Positions 7,050-14,829 are shown, numbered from the stretch's first letter. The stretch: 19,827 nucleotides of DNA from Gammaproteobacteria bacterium (GCA_011371465.1 DRQL01000068.1:1-19827), one strand, 5' to 3'. The notes: generated from the sequence alone by a model not told the origin. Numbers and translations are program-made.

Positions 7050-7553
7050 TTGAACAAACAACCATACGATATCACCGCTCTCATCGAACAGATGGCCACC
7101 GACCTGCGGCAGCAGCTGGATATCGATGAGCGGACGGCCATGGTCGGCATCCACACCGGCGGGGTCTGGGTAGCACAGGCTTTACACCGCCTGCTCGGTA
7201 TCGAGGCCCCGCTCGGCGTACTGGATATCTCCTTTTACCGCGACGACTTTACCCGCATCGGCATGAACCCGCAGGTCAAACCTTCGCAGCTGCCCTTTGC
7301 ACTGGATGACCGTCATATCATCCTGGTAGACGACGTGCTGCACACCGGCCGAACCATCCGCGCCGCCATGAACGAACTGTTCGACTACGGCCGTCCGGCC
7401 TCCATCCTGCTGGCCACACTGGTGGAACGCAGCGGCCGCGAACTGCCCATCGAGGCCAACGTAGTCGGCGTGACCATGGACCTGGGCCCCGGAGAACAGG
7501 TCAAGCTGACCGGCCCGGAACCCCTGTCGCTGGAGATCAGGTCCGGCGCATGA
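7050..7553 (+). CDS. pyrR: PyrR, bifunctional pyr operon regulator / uracil phosphoribosyltransferase
   Basis: PyrR-family proteins bind UMP and PRPP; in Gram-positive bacteria they control pyr attenuation, and many also have uracil phosphoribosyltransferase activity. The 167-residue product has GIHTGGVWVAQAL near residue 33, LDISFYRDDF, and the PRPP-binding loop ILVDDVLHTGRT (about 90-101) followed by NELFDYGRPAS. The start is TTG at 7050, three bases after the ruvX stop, with AGAAAGA upstream; the next Met (7092) would cut off the first helix. It sits directly before pyrB, as in Pseudomonas. There is no leader between ruvX and pyrR in which Gram-positive-style attenuation could act, so its regulatory role here is uncertain. 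Confidence 0.93.
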   Translation: MNKQPYDITALIEQMATDLRQQLDIDERTAMVGIHTGGVWVAQALHRLLGIEAPLGVLDISFYRDDFTRIGMNPQVKPSQLPFALDDRHIILVDDVLHTGRTIRAAMNELFDYGRPASILLATLVERSGRELPIEANVVGVTMDLGPGEQVKLTGPEPLSLEIRSGA

Positions 7554-8533
7554 ATACCGCCAATATCCAGATACGCGACGACGGACGCCTGCGCCATTTC
7601 CTCTCCACCGAGGGACTGACACGCGAACTGCTGACCGAAGTCCTGGATACCGCCGAGTCCTTTGCCGGGGTCACCGAACAGTCGGTGAAAAAGGTACCGC
7701 TGCTGCGCGGCAAGACCATCGTCAACCTGTTCTTTGAAGCCAGCACCCGCACCCGCACCACCTTCGAGCTGGCGGCCAAACGGCTGTCCGCCGACGTGCT
7801 CAACATCAACGTCACCGCATCTTCCGCGGTCAAGGGCGAGACCCTGCTGGATACCCTGCGCAACCTGCAGGCCATGCACGTCGACATGTTTATCGTGCGG
7901 CACACGGACAGCGGCACGGCACATTTCATCGCCCGGCACGTGCAACCCCACGTCAGTGTCATCAATGCCGGCGACGGGCGGCACGCCCACCCCACCCAGG
8001 CGATGCTGGACATGTTCACCATACGCCGCGAAAAAGGTGCGGATTTCGGCCGCCTGACGGTCGCCATCGTGGGTGACATCGCCCATTCGCGGGTAGCGCG
8101 CTCACAGATTCATGCACTCAACCTGCTGAACACCGGCGACGTACGCATCGTTGCACCCCGCACGCTGATCCCGTCGCACATCGAATCCCTGGGCGTGCGG
8201 GTCTTCCACGATCTGCGCGAAGGACTGCGCGACGCGGACGTGGTCATCATGCTGCGCCTGCAGCGCGAACGCATGCTGGGCGCCCTGCTGCCCGGTGAAC
8301 ACGAATATTTCCAGCTGTACGGCCTGACCGAAGAAAAACTGTCCATCGCCAAACCCGACGTCACCGTCATGCACCCGGGGCCGATCAACCGCGGCGTCGA
8401 GATGGACTCGAAGGTCGCGGACGGTCCCCGCTCGGTGATCCTGCAGCAGGTAACCTACGGCATCGCGGTACGCATGGCAGTCATGTCGATGGCCATGCAG
8501 GAAAACAGCACGGCGCAGGAAACCCATGCCTGA
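7550..8533 (+). CDS. pyrB: Aspartate carbamoyltransferase catalytic subunit
   Basis: This enzyme makes N-carbamoyl-aspartate from carbamoyl phosphate and aspartate, the first committed step of pyrimidine synthesis. The 327-residue sequence shows the carbamoyl phosphate loop STRTRTT (about 64-70), NVTASSAVKGETLLDTL, the HPTQAMLDMF block (about 148-157), VAIVGDIAHSRVARS and the aspartate-domain motif VMHPGPINRGVEMDS. The ATG overlaps the pyrR stop (ATGA). There is no pyrI regulatory gene; instead the next gene is pyrC', which matches the large class A complex of PyrB and inactive PyrC' known from Pseudomonas. Confidence 0.97.
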   Translation: MNTANIQIRDDGRLRHFLSTEGLTRELLTEVLDTAESFAGVTEQSVKKVPLLRGKTIVNLFFEASTRTRTTFELAAKRLSADVLNINVTASSAVKGETLLDTLRNLQAMHVDMFIVRHTDSGTAHFIARHVQPHVSVINAGDGRHAHPTQAMLDMFTIRREKGADFGRLTVAIVGDIAHSRVARSQIHALNLLNTGDVRIVAPRTLIPSHIESLGVRVFHDLREGLRDADVVIMLRLQRERMLGALLPGEHEYFQLYGLTEEKLSIAKPDVTVMHPGPINRGVEMDSKVADGPRSVILQQVTYGIAVRMAVMSMAMQENSTAQETHA

Positions 8534-9818
8534 CCCCCGCATACGCATATCCGGCGGACGCCTGATCGACCCGGCCAACCGCGTTGACGACCTGCTGGAC
8601 GTCTGTATCGCGGACGGACGCATCGTTTCGGTAGGGGCTCCGCCGGACGGTTTCCGCGCAGACATCGAGCTGGACGCCAGCGGCCGGTACGTCATCCCCG
8701 GCCTGATCGACCTGAACGCGCGCCTGCGCGAACCGGGCGAGGAGTTCAAGGCGACTATCGACAGCGAGTGCCGGGCAGCCGCGGCCGGCGGTATCACCAC
8801 CCTGTGCTGCCCGCCGGATACCGACCCGGTCATCGACACGCCAGCGGTGATCGAACTGATCCGCCACCGCGCCCGACAGACCGGCGCGGCGCGCGTCGTC
8901 GCCCTCGGCGCACTGACGCGCGGCCTGGATGGCGAACGCCTGAGCGAGATGGCCGCCCTGCAACGCGCGGGTTGTGTCGGCGTCAGCAATGCACTCAAAC
9001 CCCTGGCGTCCACCTATATCGAACGACGCGCATTCGAGTATGCCGCCACCTTCGGCCTGACGGTTTTCCTGCACGCTGCGGATACCGATCTGTCCGCCAA
9101 CGGCTGCATGCACGAAGGGCACCTGTCCACCCGTCTCGGTCTGCCCGGCATACCGGAGGCCGCGGAAACCGTGGCCGTTGCCCGCGACCTGGCCCTGATC
9201 CAGCAGACCGGCGTGCGCGCCCACTTCTGCCGCCTGACCACCCAGCGCGCCGTGCGCATGGTGGCCCGCGCACGTTTTGATGACGTGCCCGTCAGCGCGG
9301 ATGTCGCCATGCCCAACCTCTACCTGAGCGAACTGGATACCATCGACTTCGGCGCCGACTACCACTTCATTCCCCCGCTGCGCACCCAGGAAGACCGCGA
9401 CGGCCTGCTGGAAGGCCTGCACAGTGGTGCATTGTCCGCCCTGTGTTCGGACCACCAGCCCCATGAAGCCGACGCCAAGCTGGCGCCCTTCCCGGCCACC
9501 GAGCCCGGCGCCTCGGGCCTCGATTCCCTGCTGTCGCTGACCCTCAAGCTGGTCGAGGAAAACCACCTGCTACTGCCCGACGCCATCGCGCGGGTCACCA
9601 GCGGCCCGGCCGCCATTCTCAATATTCCGTACGGGGAACTGGGGGTCGGTCGCGCAGCCGATATCTGCATCCTCGACCCCGCAGCAACCTGGCGCCTGGA
9701 TGAAAACAGCATGCTCAGCCAGGGCAAGAACACGCCGTTCCGCGGCTGGGAAATGCCCGGCCGGGTGTGCTACACCCTGCGCGACGGACGCGTTATTTTC
9801 AGCCGTGACGATTCATGA
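8526..9818 (+). CDS. pyrC': PyrC', inactive dihydroorotase-like subunit of aspartate transcarbamoylase
   Basis: The 430-residue protein has the amidohydrolase dihydroorotase fold but lacks metal ligands. The canonical D-x-H-x-H-x-R motif reads D62-L-N64-A-R66-L-R68 before EPGEEF, so both histidines are gone. The usual second His of the H-x-x-H segment is Arg236 (HFCRLTT), and the paired histidines expected in the following segment are absent (VSADVAMPNLYL). Asp309 in CSDHQPHE remains. In Pseudomonas such a PyrC' is catalytically dead but needed to assemble active aspartate transcarbamoylase, and I infer the same role. It overlaps pyrB by eight bases. A real dihydroorotase must be encoded elsewhere if the pathway is complete. 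Confidence 0.93.
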   Translation: MPDPRIRISGGRLIDPANRVDDLLDVCIADGRIVSVGAPPDGFRADIELDASGRYVIPGLIDLNARLREPGEEFKATIDSECRAAAAGGITTLCCPPDTDPVIDTPAVIELIRHRARQTGAARVVALGALTRGLDGERLSEMAALQRAGCVGVSNALKPLASTYIERRAFEYAATFGLTVFLHAADTDLSANGCMHEGHLSTRLGLPGIPEAAETVAVARDLALIQQTGVRAHFCRLTTQRAVRMVARARFDDVPVSADVAMPNLYLSELDTIDFGADYHFIPPLRTQEDRDGLLEGLHSGALSALCSDHQPHEADAKLAPFPATEPGASGLDSLLSLTLKLVEENHLLLPDAIARVTSGPAAILNIPYGELGVGRAADICILDPAATWRLDENSMLSQGKNTPFRGWEMPGRVCYTLRDGRVIFSRDDS

Positions 9819-10693
9819 GTGAGCCGACCCGGCGCGGCAGCATCGCCCTGGAGGACGCGCCAGTACTCTCGCACCAGTCCCTTGCCGGCGAACAGTACCT
9901 GTTGCGCGTGCAGGCGCCCGAGTGCGCCGCACTGGCCCGTCCCGGCCAGTTTGCCCACCTGGGCTGTGACCCGCTGCTGGCTATGCGCAGGCCGATTTCC
10001 ATCCTGAATGTCGATCCGCTACAGGGCTGGGTGGATTTTCTCTACAAGGTGGTTGGACGCGGTACGGCGTTGCTGGCACAACGCAGGACGGGGGAAAGTC
10101 TCAGCCTGCTGGGCCCGATCGGCCAGCCGTTCACAGCGGACCCGGCGCGGCCGCGCCGCCTGCTGCTGGGCGGCGGTGTCGGCATGCCACCGATGATTTT
10201 TCTGGCCAGCCAGCTCCGGCAGGAGCGCCACGACCAGACGCTGGTGCTGCTGGCATCGGAAGTCCCGTTTCCGTTCCGGCAGCAGCCTTCGCAGATCATG
10301 GTCCCGGGCATCCCGGAAGGGGTTATCGCCACCATGCCGCTGCTCGAAGATCTGGGCATCCCGGCCCGGCTGGCCAGCCTGCAGGGCTATCCCGGCTGCT
10401 TCGAAGGCTACATTACCGGACTGGCCGGCCACTGGCTGGAGACACTGGATAGCGGGCAACGCCAGGAAGTGGAAATCTTTGCCTGCGGCCCGCGCCCCAT
10501 GCTGGCGGCGGTCGCGGCACTGGCAAGGCAGTATGACCTGCCCTGCCAGGTATCACTGGAGGAATTCATGGCCTGCGCGGTCGGCGGTTGTGCAGGCTGT
10601 GTGGTGGAAGTGCAGACCCCGCAGGGGCCCGCCATGCGCCGGGTCTGCGTGGATGGTCCGGTGTTTGACGCTCACGCAGTGTTCAGCGCCTGA
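9815..10693 (+). CDS. PyrK-like dihydroorotate dehydrogenase electron-transfer subunit
   Basis: The 292-residue protein is a ferredoxin-reductase-like flavoprotein with a C-terminal 2Fe-2S site. Visible are an FAD-binding segment MRRPISILNVD (about residue 57), a nucleotide-binding LLLGGGVGMPPMIFL, a second NAD-site segment FACGPRPMLAAVAAL, and the cluster ligands Cys254, Cys259, Cys262 and Cys278 (CAVGGCAGC, then VCVDGPVF), the PyrK signature. Classical PyrK lets class 1B dihydroorotate dehydrogenase pass electrons to NAD. Its ATG overlaps the pyrC' stop (ATGA), tying it to pyrimidine synthesis, but no pyrD is in the window, so its partner is unknown. Its stop is six bases from that of pilU, which runs the opposite way. 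Confidence 0.87.
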   Translation: MSEPTRRGSIALEDAPVLSHQSLAGEQYLLRVQAPECAALARPGQFAHLGCDPLLAMRRPISILNVDPLQGWVDFLYKVVGRGTALLAQRRTGESLSLLGPIGQPFTADPARPRRLLLGGGVGMPPMIFLASQLRQERHDQTLVLLASEVPFPFRQQPSQIMVPGIPEGVIATMPLLEDLGIPARLASLQGYPGCFEGYITGLAGHWLETLDSGQRQEVEIFACGPRPMLAAVAALARQYDLPCQVSLEEFMACAVGGCAGCVVEVQTPQGPAMRRVCVDGPVFDAHAVFSA

Positions 10694-10699
10694 GCCGGA

Positions 10700-11809
10700 T
10701 CATTCCACCAGCGTTACCCCTTCCAGCGCATTGGTGGCATCCAGGTCACTGTCCTTGAGCTTGATCATCAGGCGCACTTCGTTGGCCGAATCCGCGTAGT
10801 GAATCGCGTCATCCTGGGTAATCTCCCCTTCACGGTACAGCTCGTACAGGGCCTGGTCGAAGGTCTTCATGCCCTGCTGGTTGGAACGCTTCATCAGTTC
10901 CTTGAGCTTGTGCACCTCACCCTTGCGAATCATGTCCGCAGCCAGCGGCGTGTTGATCAGCACTTCGACCGCTACCCGGCGCCCCTTGCCGTCCGGCGTG
11001 GGAATCAGCTGCTGGGCCAGAATGGCCTTCAGGTTCAGCGATAAATCCATTAGCAACTGGTCGCGGCGATCCTCCGGGAAGAAGTTGATGATCCGGTCCA
11101 TGGCCTGGTTGGCGTTGTTGGCGTGCAGGGTCGCCAGGCACAGATGGCCGGTTTCCGCGAACACGATGGCGTGGTCCATGGTTTCGCGGGTACGAATCTC
11201 ACCGATCAGAATCACGTCCGGCGCCTGGCGCAGAGTGTTCTTGAGCGCGGTACCGAAAGAATCGGTATCGATCCCGACTTCGCGCTGGGTGACGATGCAG
11301 CCGGCGTGCTGGTGGACGTACTCGATGGGGTCCTCGATGGTAATGATGTGCCCGGTGCTGTTGTGGTTCCGGTAACCGATCATGGAGGCCAGCGAAGTGG
11401 ACTTGCCGGTGCCGGTGGCGCCGACGAAAATGATCAGGCCGCGCTTGGTCATGGCCAGGTTCTTGATGATCGGCGGCAGGGTCAGGTCTTCGATGGTCGG
11501 GATCTTGGTCTCGATACGACGCAGCACCATGCCGCAGTGATTGCGCTGGTAAAACGCACTGACACGAAAACGCCCGACACCGGACGAACTGATGGCAAAG
11601 TTGCACTCGTGGTTTTTGTCGAATTCCTTGCGCTGCTCGGCATTCATCACACCCAGCACCACTTCGCGGGCCTGCTCCGGTGTCAGTGTCGACTGCGAAA
11701 CCGGCTTGATACGGCCGTTCACTTTCATGCTGGGCGGCATGCCCGCCGTGATGAACAGGTCCGAACCCTGTTTATGGACCAGAAGTTTCAGTAGAGAATT
11801 AAAATCCAT
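10700..11809 (-). CDS. pilU: PilU, PilT-like type IV pilus retraction ATPase
   Basis: PilU is a hexameric cytoplasmic ATPase of the PilT family that assists PilT in pulling pili back. The 369-residue protein has an N-terminal PAS-like region (SDLFITAGMPPSMKVNGRI), Walker A GATGTGKS (130-137), the Asp-box region IITIEDPIEYVHQ, Walker B VILIGE (199-204) and the His box GHLCLATLHANNA. It carries a C-terminal extension past the PilT core, and the conserved AIRNLIRE of PilT is replaced by LAADMIRKGEVHKLKELM, which separates PilU from PilT. The ATG at 11807-11809 is 23 bases after the pilT stop, so it is the second gene of a pilT-pilU operon. Confidence 0.95.
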   Translation of the reverse strand: MDFNSLLKLLVHKQGSDLFITAGMPPSMKVNGRIKPVSQSTLTPEQAREVVLGVMNAEQRKEFDKNHECNFAISSSGVGRFRVSAFYQRNHCGMVLRRIETKIPTIEDLTLPPIIKNLAMTKRGLIIFVGATGTGKSTSLASMIGYRNHNSTGHIITIEDPIEYVHQHAGCIVTQREVGIDTDSFGTALKNTLRQAPDVILIGEIRTRETMDHAIVFAETGHLCLATLHANNANQAMDRIINFFPEDRRDQLLMDLSLNLKAILAQQLIPTPDGKGRRVAVEVLINTPLAADMIRKGEVHKLKELMKRSNQQGMKTFDQALYELYREGEITQDDAIHYADSANEVRLMIKLKDSDLDATNALEGVTLVE

Positions 11810-11832
11810 CGTGTATCCCGGTTATAAACGGT

Positions 11833-12870
11833 TTATCGGAACTGCTCTTTGTTCATGGCCTTGGACCTGGCGTCGAGGCGATTGATGAGACCACGCTGCA
11901 CCAGTTCCTGCAGGTTCTGGTCGAGGGTCTGCATGCCACTCGCCTGACCGGTCTGGATGGCGGAGTACATCTGCGCCACCTTGTCTTCGCGAATCAGGTT
12001 ACGGATGGCCGGGGTACCGACCATGATTTCGTGGGCCGCGATCCGGCCGCCGCCGGTTTTCTTCAACAGGGTCTGCGCAATAACCGCCCGCAGTGATTCC
12101 GATAACATGGAACGCACCATGTCTTTTTCCGCCGCGGGGAACACGTCGATAATACGGTCGATGGTCTTGGCCGCGGAACTGGTATGCAGGGTGCCGAAAA
12201 CCAGGTGACCGGTTTCGGCCGCCGTCAGTGCCAGCCGTATGGTCTCCAGGTCGCGCAGCTCGCCGACCAGGATGATGTCCGGGTCTTCACGCAGGGCCGA
12301 GCGCAGGGCTTCATTGAAACCGTGCGTGTCGCGGTGCACCTCGCGCTGGTTGACCAGGCACTTTTTGCTTTCGTGTACGAATTCGATCGGGTCCTCGATG
12401 GTCAGGATGTGTTCGAAGCGTTCGTTGTTGACGTGATCGACCATCGCCGCCAGTGTGGTGGACTTGCCGGAGCCGGTCGGGCCGGTCACCAGCACAATGC
12501 CGCGCGGCTGGTCGGCAATATCCTTGAAGATGGCCGGACAACCCAGTTCTTCCAGCGTCAGGATGGTCGAGGGAATGGTTCGGAAAACGCCGCCCGCACC
12601 CCGGTTATGGTTGAAAGCGTTGACACGGAAGCGCGCCAGGTTGGGAATCTCGAACGAGAAGTCCGTCTCCAGAAACTCTTCGAAATCCTTGCGCTGCTTG
12701 TCGTTCATGATGTCGTAGATCAGGCTGTGGACGGTTTTGTGGTCCAGGGCCGGTACGTTGATGCGGCGAATGTCACCGTCGACACGAATCATGGGAGGCA
12801 GACCTGCAGAAACATGCAGATCGGATGCATTGTTTTTGACACTGAAGGCGAGTAACTCGGCAATATCCAT
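11833..12870 (-). CDS. pilT: PilT, type IV pilus retraction ATPase
   Basis: PilT powers pilus depolymerisation, the motor step of twitching motility. The 345-residue length equals the Pseudomonas protein (about 344). Features visible are ASDLHVSAGLPPMIRVDGDI, Walker A GPTGSGKS (130-137), the Asp box ILTIEDPIEFVHE, Walker B IILVGE (199-204), the His box GHLVFGTLHTSSA and the PilT-specific AIRNLIRE (288-295) needed for retraction. The ATG at 12868-12870 has a good ribosome binding site (AAAGGAAAAG on the minus strand). It leads the pilT-pilU operon and is divergent from proC. Confidence 0.97.
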   Translation of the reverse strand: MDIAELLAFSVKNNASDLHVSAGLPPMIRVDGDIRRINVPALDHKTVHSLIYDIMNDKQRKDFEEFLETDFSFEIPNLARFRVNAFNHNRGAGGVFRTIPSTILTLEELGCPAIFKDIADQPRGIVLVTGPTGSGKSTTLAAMVDHVNNERFEHILTIEDPIEFVHESKKCLVNQREVHRDTHGFNEALRSALREDPDIILVGELRDLETIRLALTAAETGHLVFGTLHTSSAAKTIDRIIDVFPAAEKDMVRSMLSESLRAVIAQTLLKKTGGGRIAAHEIMVGTPAIRNLIREDKVAQMYSAIQTGQASGMQTLDQNLQELVQRGLINRLDARSKAMNKEQFR

Positions 12871-12951
12871 GTGCTTTTCCTTTGCTGGTTCTGGGGATCC
12901 TTATCGTCAGCCGGTCACAGAACTTGACCTCTCCCGCCGCTGAGCCCGGCC

Positions 12952-12980
12952 AGTATAGCCGTCGCCCCCGGCTACGGGAA
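12952..12980 (-). promoter_or_regulatory. Putative pilT promoter
   Basis: On the minus strand a TATACT -10 (plus-strand AGTATA at 12952-12957) has a weak TTCCCG at 17-base spacing (12975-12980). The transcript would carry an untranslated leader of about 75 bases ahead of pilT. Only the -10 is convincing. Confidence 0.4.
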
Positions 12981-12998
12981 AAGGCAGGAATTTTACGC

Positions 12999-13028
12999 TT
13001 GTATCAGGCATTTATGATCCTGTATTGT
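12999..13028 (+). promoter_or_regulatory. Putative proC promoter
   Basis: TTGTAT (12999-13004) and TATTGT (13023-13028), spaced 18 bases, precede the proC ATG at 13036 by only seven bases, predicting a transcript starting at or next to the start codon. No Shine-Dalgarno sequence is seen before this ATG, which fits a leaderless message. Each hexamer is only a partial consensus match. Confidence 0.35.
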
Positions 13029-13035
13029 CTGCGCC

Positions 13036-13863
13036 ATGAAAACCGCACGACTCGCATTTATCGGCGCCGGCAACATGGCGCGCAGTCTGATCGGCGGCCT
13101 GATCGCCGATGGCTGGGACCCGGCCGGCATTGCCGTGGCGGATCCCGACAACGAACAGCTGGCCGCTATCCAGCGCAGCTTCCAGGTACACACGAACACA
13201 GACAACCAGCGCGTGGCGGAAACCGCCGACGTGCTGGTGCTCGCGGTAAAGCCCCAGGTTATTCAGGAAGTTGCCAGAGACCTGGGCGACACGGTGCAGC
13301 AACATGCCCCGCTGGTGATCTCCATTGCCGCCGGCATCCGCAGTACCGACCTGCAGCGCTGGCTGGGTGGCCGTTGTGCCCTGGTGCGCTGCATGCCCAA
13401 CACCCCGGCACTGGTACAGAGCGGCGCTACCGCCCTGTACCCCAATGCACAGGTGTCCGACGACCAGAAGGACCTGGCGGAAACCATCCTGCGCGCCGTG
13501 GGACTGGCGCTGTGGGTCGAGGACGAAGACCTGATGGATGCCGTCACCGCGCTGTCGGGCAGCGGACCTGCCTATTTTTTCCTGCTCATCGAAGCGCTGC
13601 AGGAAGGCGGGACCGCGCTGGGCCTGGATGAGAAAACCGCGCGGCTGCTGGCCCTGCAAACCGCCTTCGGCGCGGCTAAAATGGCGCTGGAAAGCAGCGA
13701 GGACGCGTCCGTGCTGCGCCGGCGCGTCACCTCGCCGGGCGGCACCACGGAAAAAGCACTCGCCGTACTGGAAGCGGGCGGCATAAAAACGTTGTTTCAT
13801 GATGCCCTGGCCGCCGCGCGGGACCGCTCCCGGGAACTGGCAGAGCAACTCGGAGAACCATGA
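13036..13863 (+). CDS. proC: Pyrroline-5-carboxylate reductase
   Basis: ProC carries out the last step of proline synthesis, reducing pyrroline-5-carboxylate with NAD(P)H in the cytoplasm. The 275-residue protein (E. coli about 269) starts with a Rossmann site LAFIGAGNMARSLIGG (GAGNM at residues 10-14), contains VLAVKPQV and VRCMPNTPALV, and ends with the family signature in ALSGSGPAYFFLLIEALQEG and VTSPGGTTEKAL. It is first in proC-yggT-yggU, and its stop overlaps the yggT ATG by four bases. The yggS gene that often lies between pilT and proC is absent. Confidence 0.97.
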   Translation: MKTARLAFIGAGNMARSLIGGLIADGWDPAGIAVADPDNEQLAAIQRSFQVHTNTDNQRVAETADVLVLAVKPQVIQEVARDLGDTVQQHAPLVISIAAGIRSTDLQRWLGGRCALVRCMPNTPALVQSGATALYPNAQVSDDQKDLAETILRAVGLALWVEDEDLMDAVTALSGSGPAYFFLLIEALQEGGTALGLDEKTARLLALQTAFGAAKMALESSEDASVLRRRVTSPGGTTEKALAVLEAGGIKTLFHDALAAARDRSRELAEQLGEP

Positions 13864-14429
13864 TGGGCAGCAACTACGTCACCAATCCCATCGAGTTCCT
13901 GATCAACACCCTGATCGGCCTCTATATCCTGACCGTCATGCTGCGCTTTATCCTGGCCACGGTACGCGCGGATTTCTACAACCCGGTCAGCCAGTTCCTG
14001 GTAAAGGTCACCAATCCACCCCTGCTGCCACTGCGCCGCCTCATCCCCCCGATCGGCAAGGTCGACACCAGCTCGCTGGTGCTGATGCTGGTCTTGCAGA
14101 TGGCTTCATTCGGCCTGATCGCACTGCTGCGCGGCGGGCACATCTCCGTGTTGTCGCTGTTCATACTGTCGATCGCCGAGCTGCTGGGGCTGGCGCTGAA
14201 TGTGTTCCTGTTCGCTATTTTTATCCAGGTCATCATCAGCTGGGTCAACCCGGGCACCTACAACCCGGTGATTTCACTCCTGTACAGCATTACCGAACCG
14301 GTGTTGCGGCCCTGCCGGCGCCTGATCCCACCCATATCAGGCATGGACCTGTCCCCGCTGGTGGCCCTGATCGCCATCCAGCTGGCCAAAATGCTGGTGT
14401 TACCGCCACTTTTCCAGCTGGCCCAGTGA
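13860..14429 (+). CDS. yggT: YggT family membrane protein
   Basis: This 189-residue inner-membrane protein contains two copies of the YGGT domain. The repeat shows as YNPVSQFLVKVTNPPLLPL with RRLIPPIGKVD, and again as YNPVISLLYSITEPVLRPC with RRLIPPISGMD, each following hydrophobic helices (about four to six membrane segments in total). The molecular function is not established; some reports link YggT to osmotic stress and plants use a relative in chloroplast division. The ATG overlaps the proC stop (ATGA); a second Met follows at once. The gene commonly travels with proC and yggU, as here. Confidence 0.94.
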   Translation: MMGSNYVTNPIEFLINTLIGLYILTVMLRFILATVRADFYNPVSQFLVKVTNPPLLPLRRLIPPIGKVDTSSLVLMLVLQMASFGLIALLRGGHISVLSLFILSIAELLGLALNVFLFAIFIQVIISWVNPGTYNPVISLLYSITEPVLRPCRRLIPPISGMDLSPLVALIAIQLAKMLVLPPLFQLAQ

Positions 14430-14439
14430 GCTGCCGCGC

Positions 14440-14736
14440 ATGCCGCGAGCCTGGTATAACTGGCAGGGCGACGTGCTGGTCCTGAACCTGCGCGTCCAAC
14501 CCGGCGCCAGCCGCAACGAAATCTGCGAGCCGGTCGGTGAACAACTGAAAATCCGCCTCACCAGCCCGCCGGTCGACGGCAAGGCCAACCAACAGCTGCT
14601 GGCCTTCCTGGCAAAACAGTGCGGCGTGGCAAAAACCCGTGTCAAACTGCTGTCAGGCGGTAGTTCGCGCAACAAGCGGGTTGGCATCGACGGCCCGGTA
14701 AAACTCCCTGCGGGCGTGACCTTGCCGCAACCCTGA
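14440..14736 (+). CDS. yggU: YggU/DUF167 family protein
   Basis: The 98-residue protein matches the small DUF167 family (E. coli YggU, 96 residues) with VLNLRVQPGASRNEI, the strong signature RLTSPPVDGKANQQLLAFLA and VKLLSGGSSRNKRV. The function is unknown. It starts ten bases after the yggT stop and ends the proC operon. A C-rich tract follows in place of a hairpin terminator. Confidence 0.93.
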   Translation: MPRAWYNWQGDVLVLNLRVQPGASRNEICEPVGEQLKIRLTSPPVDGKANQQLLAFLAKQCGVAKTRVKLLSGGSSRNKRVGIDGPVKLPAGVTLPQP

Positions 14737-14774
14737 GCACCTGCCCGCCCCCGGACCGCCCCGGCCCGCCCCGG
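14737..14774 (+). other. C-rich tract with a tandem CCGCCCCGG repeat after yggU
   Basis: Directly after the yggU stop lies a strongly C-rich stretch ending in two adjacent CCGCCCCGG copies (14756-14764 and 14766-14774). No rho-independent hairpin with T-tract is found. The tract could be a Rho loading region that ends the proC operon, or simply compositional bias. Confidence 0.3.
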
Positions 14775-14802
14775 ATACCTGCTAACTGTCTAAAAAACGG
14801 AC

Positions 14803-14829
14803 TAAAGATCGTCTCCCCGTGGCCGCTAG
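14803..14829 (+). promoter_or_regulatory. Putative sigma-28 (FliA) promoter upstream of the dynamin-like GTPase
   Basis: TAAAGATC (14803-14810) and GCCGCTAG (14822-14829) are separated by exactly 11 bases. The E. coli FliA consensus is TAAAGTTT-N11-GCCGATAA, giving 6/8 matches in the -35 and 6/8 in the -10. Transcription would start near 14836, leaving a leader of about 70 bases that includes a small CCGTC/GACGG hairpin at 14858-14874. No comparable sigma-70 promoter is evident in this gap. Confidence 0.5.

Noticed and set aside
7020..7052. PyrR-type RNA attenuator before pyrR
   Set aside because: Only two bases separate ruvX from pyrR and no antiterminator or terminator hairpins are visible.
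8481..9566. Minus-strand open frame of 361 codons opposite pyrC'
   Set aside because: Shadow of pyrC'; glycine- and glutamine-rich translation without domain signatures.
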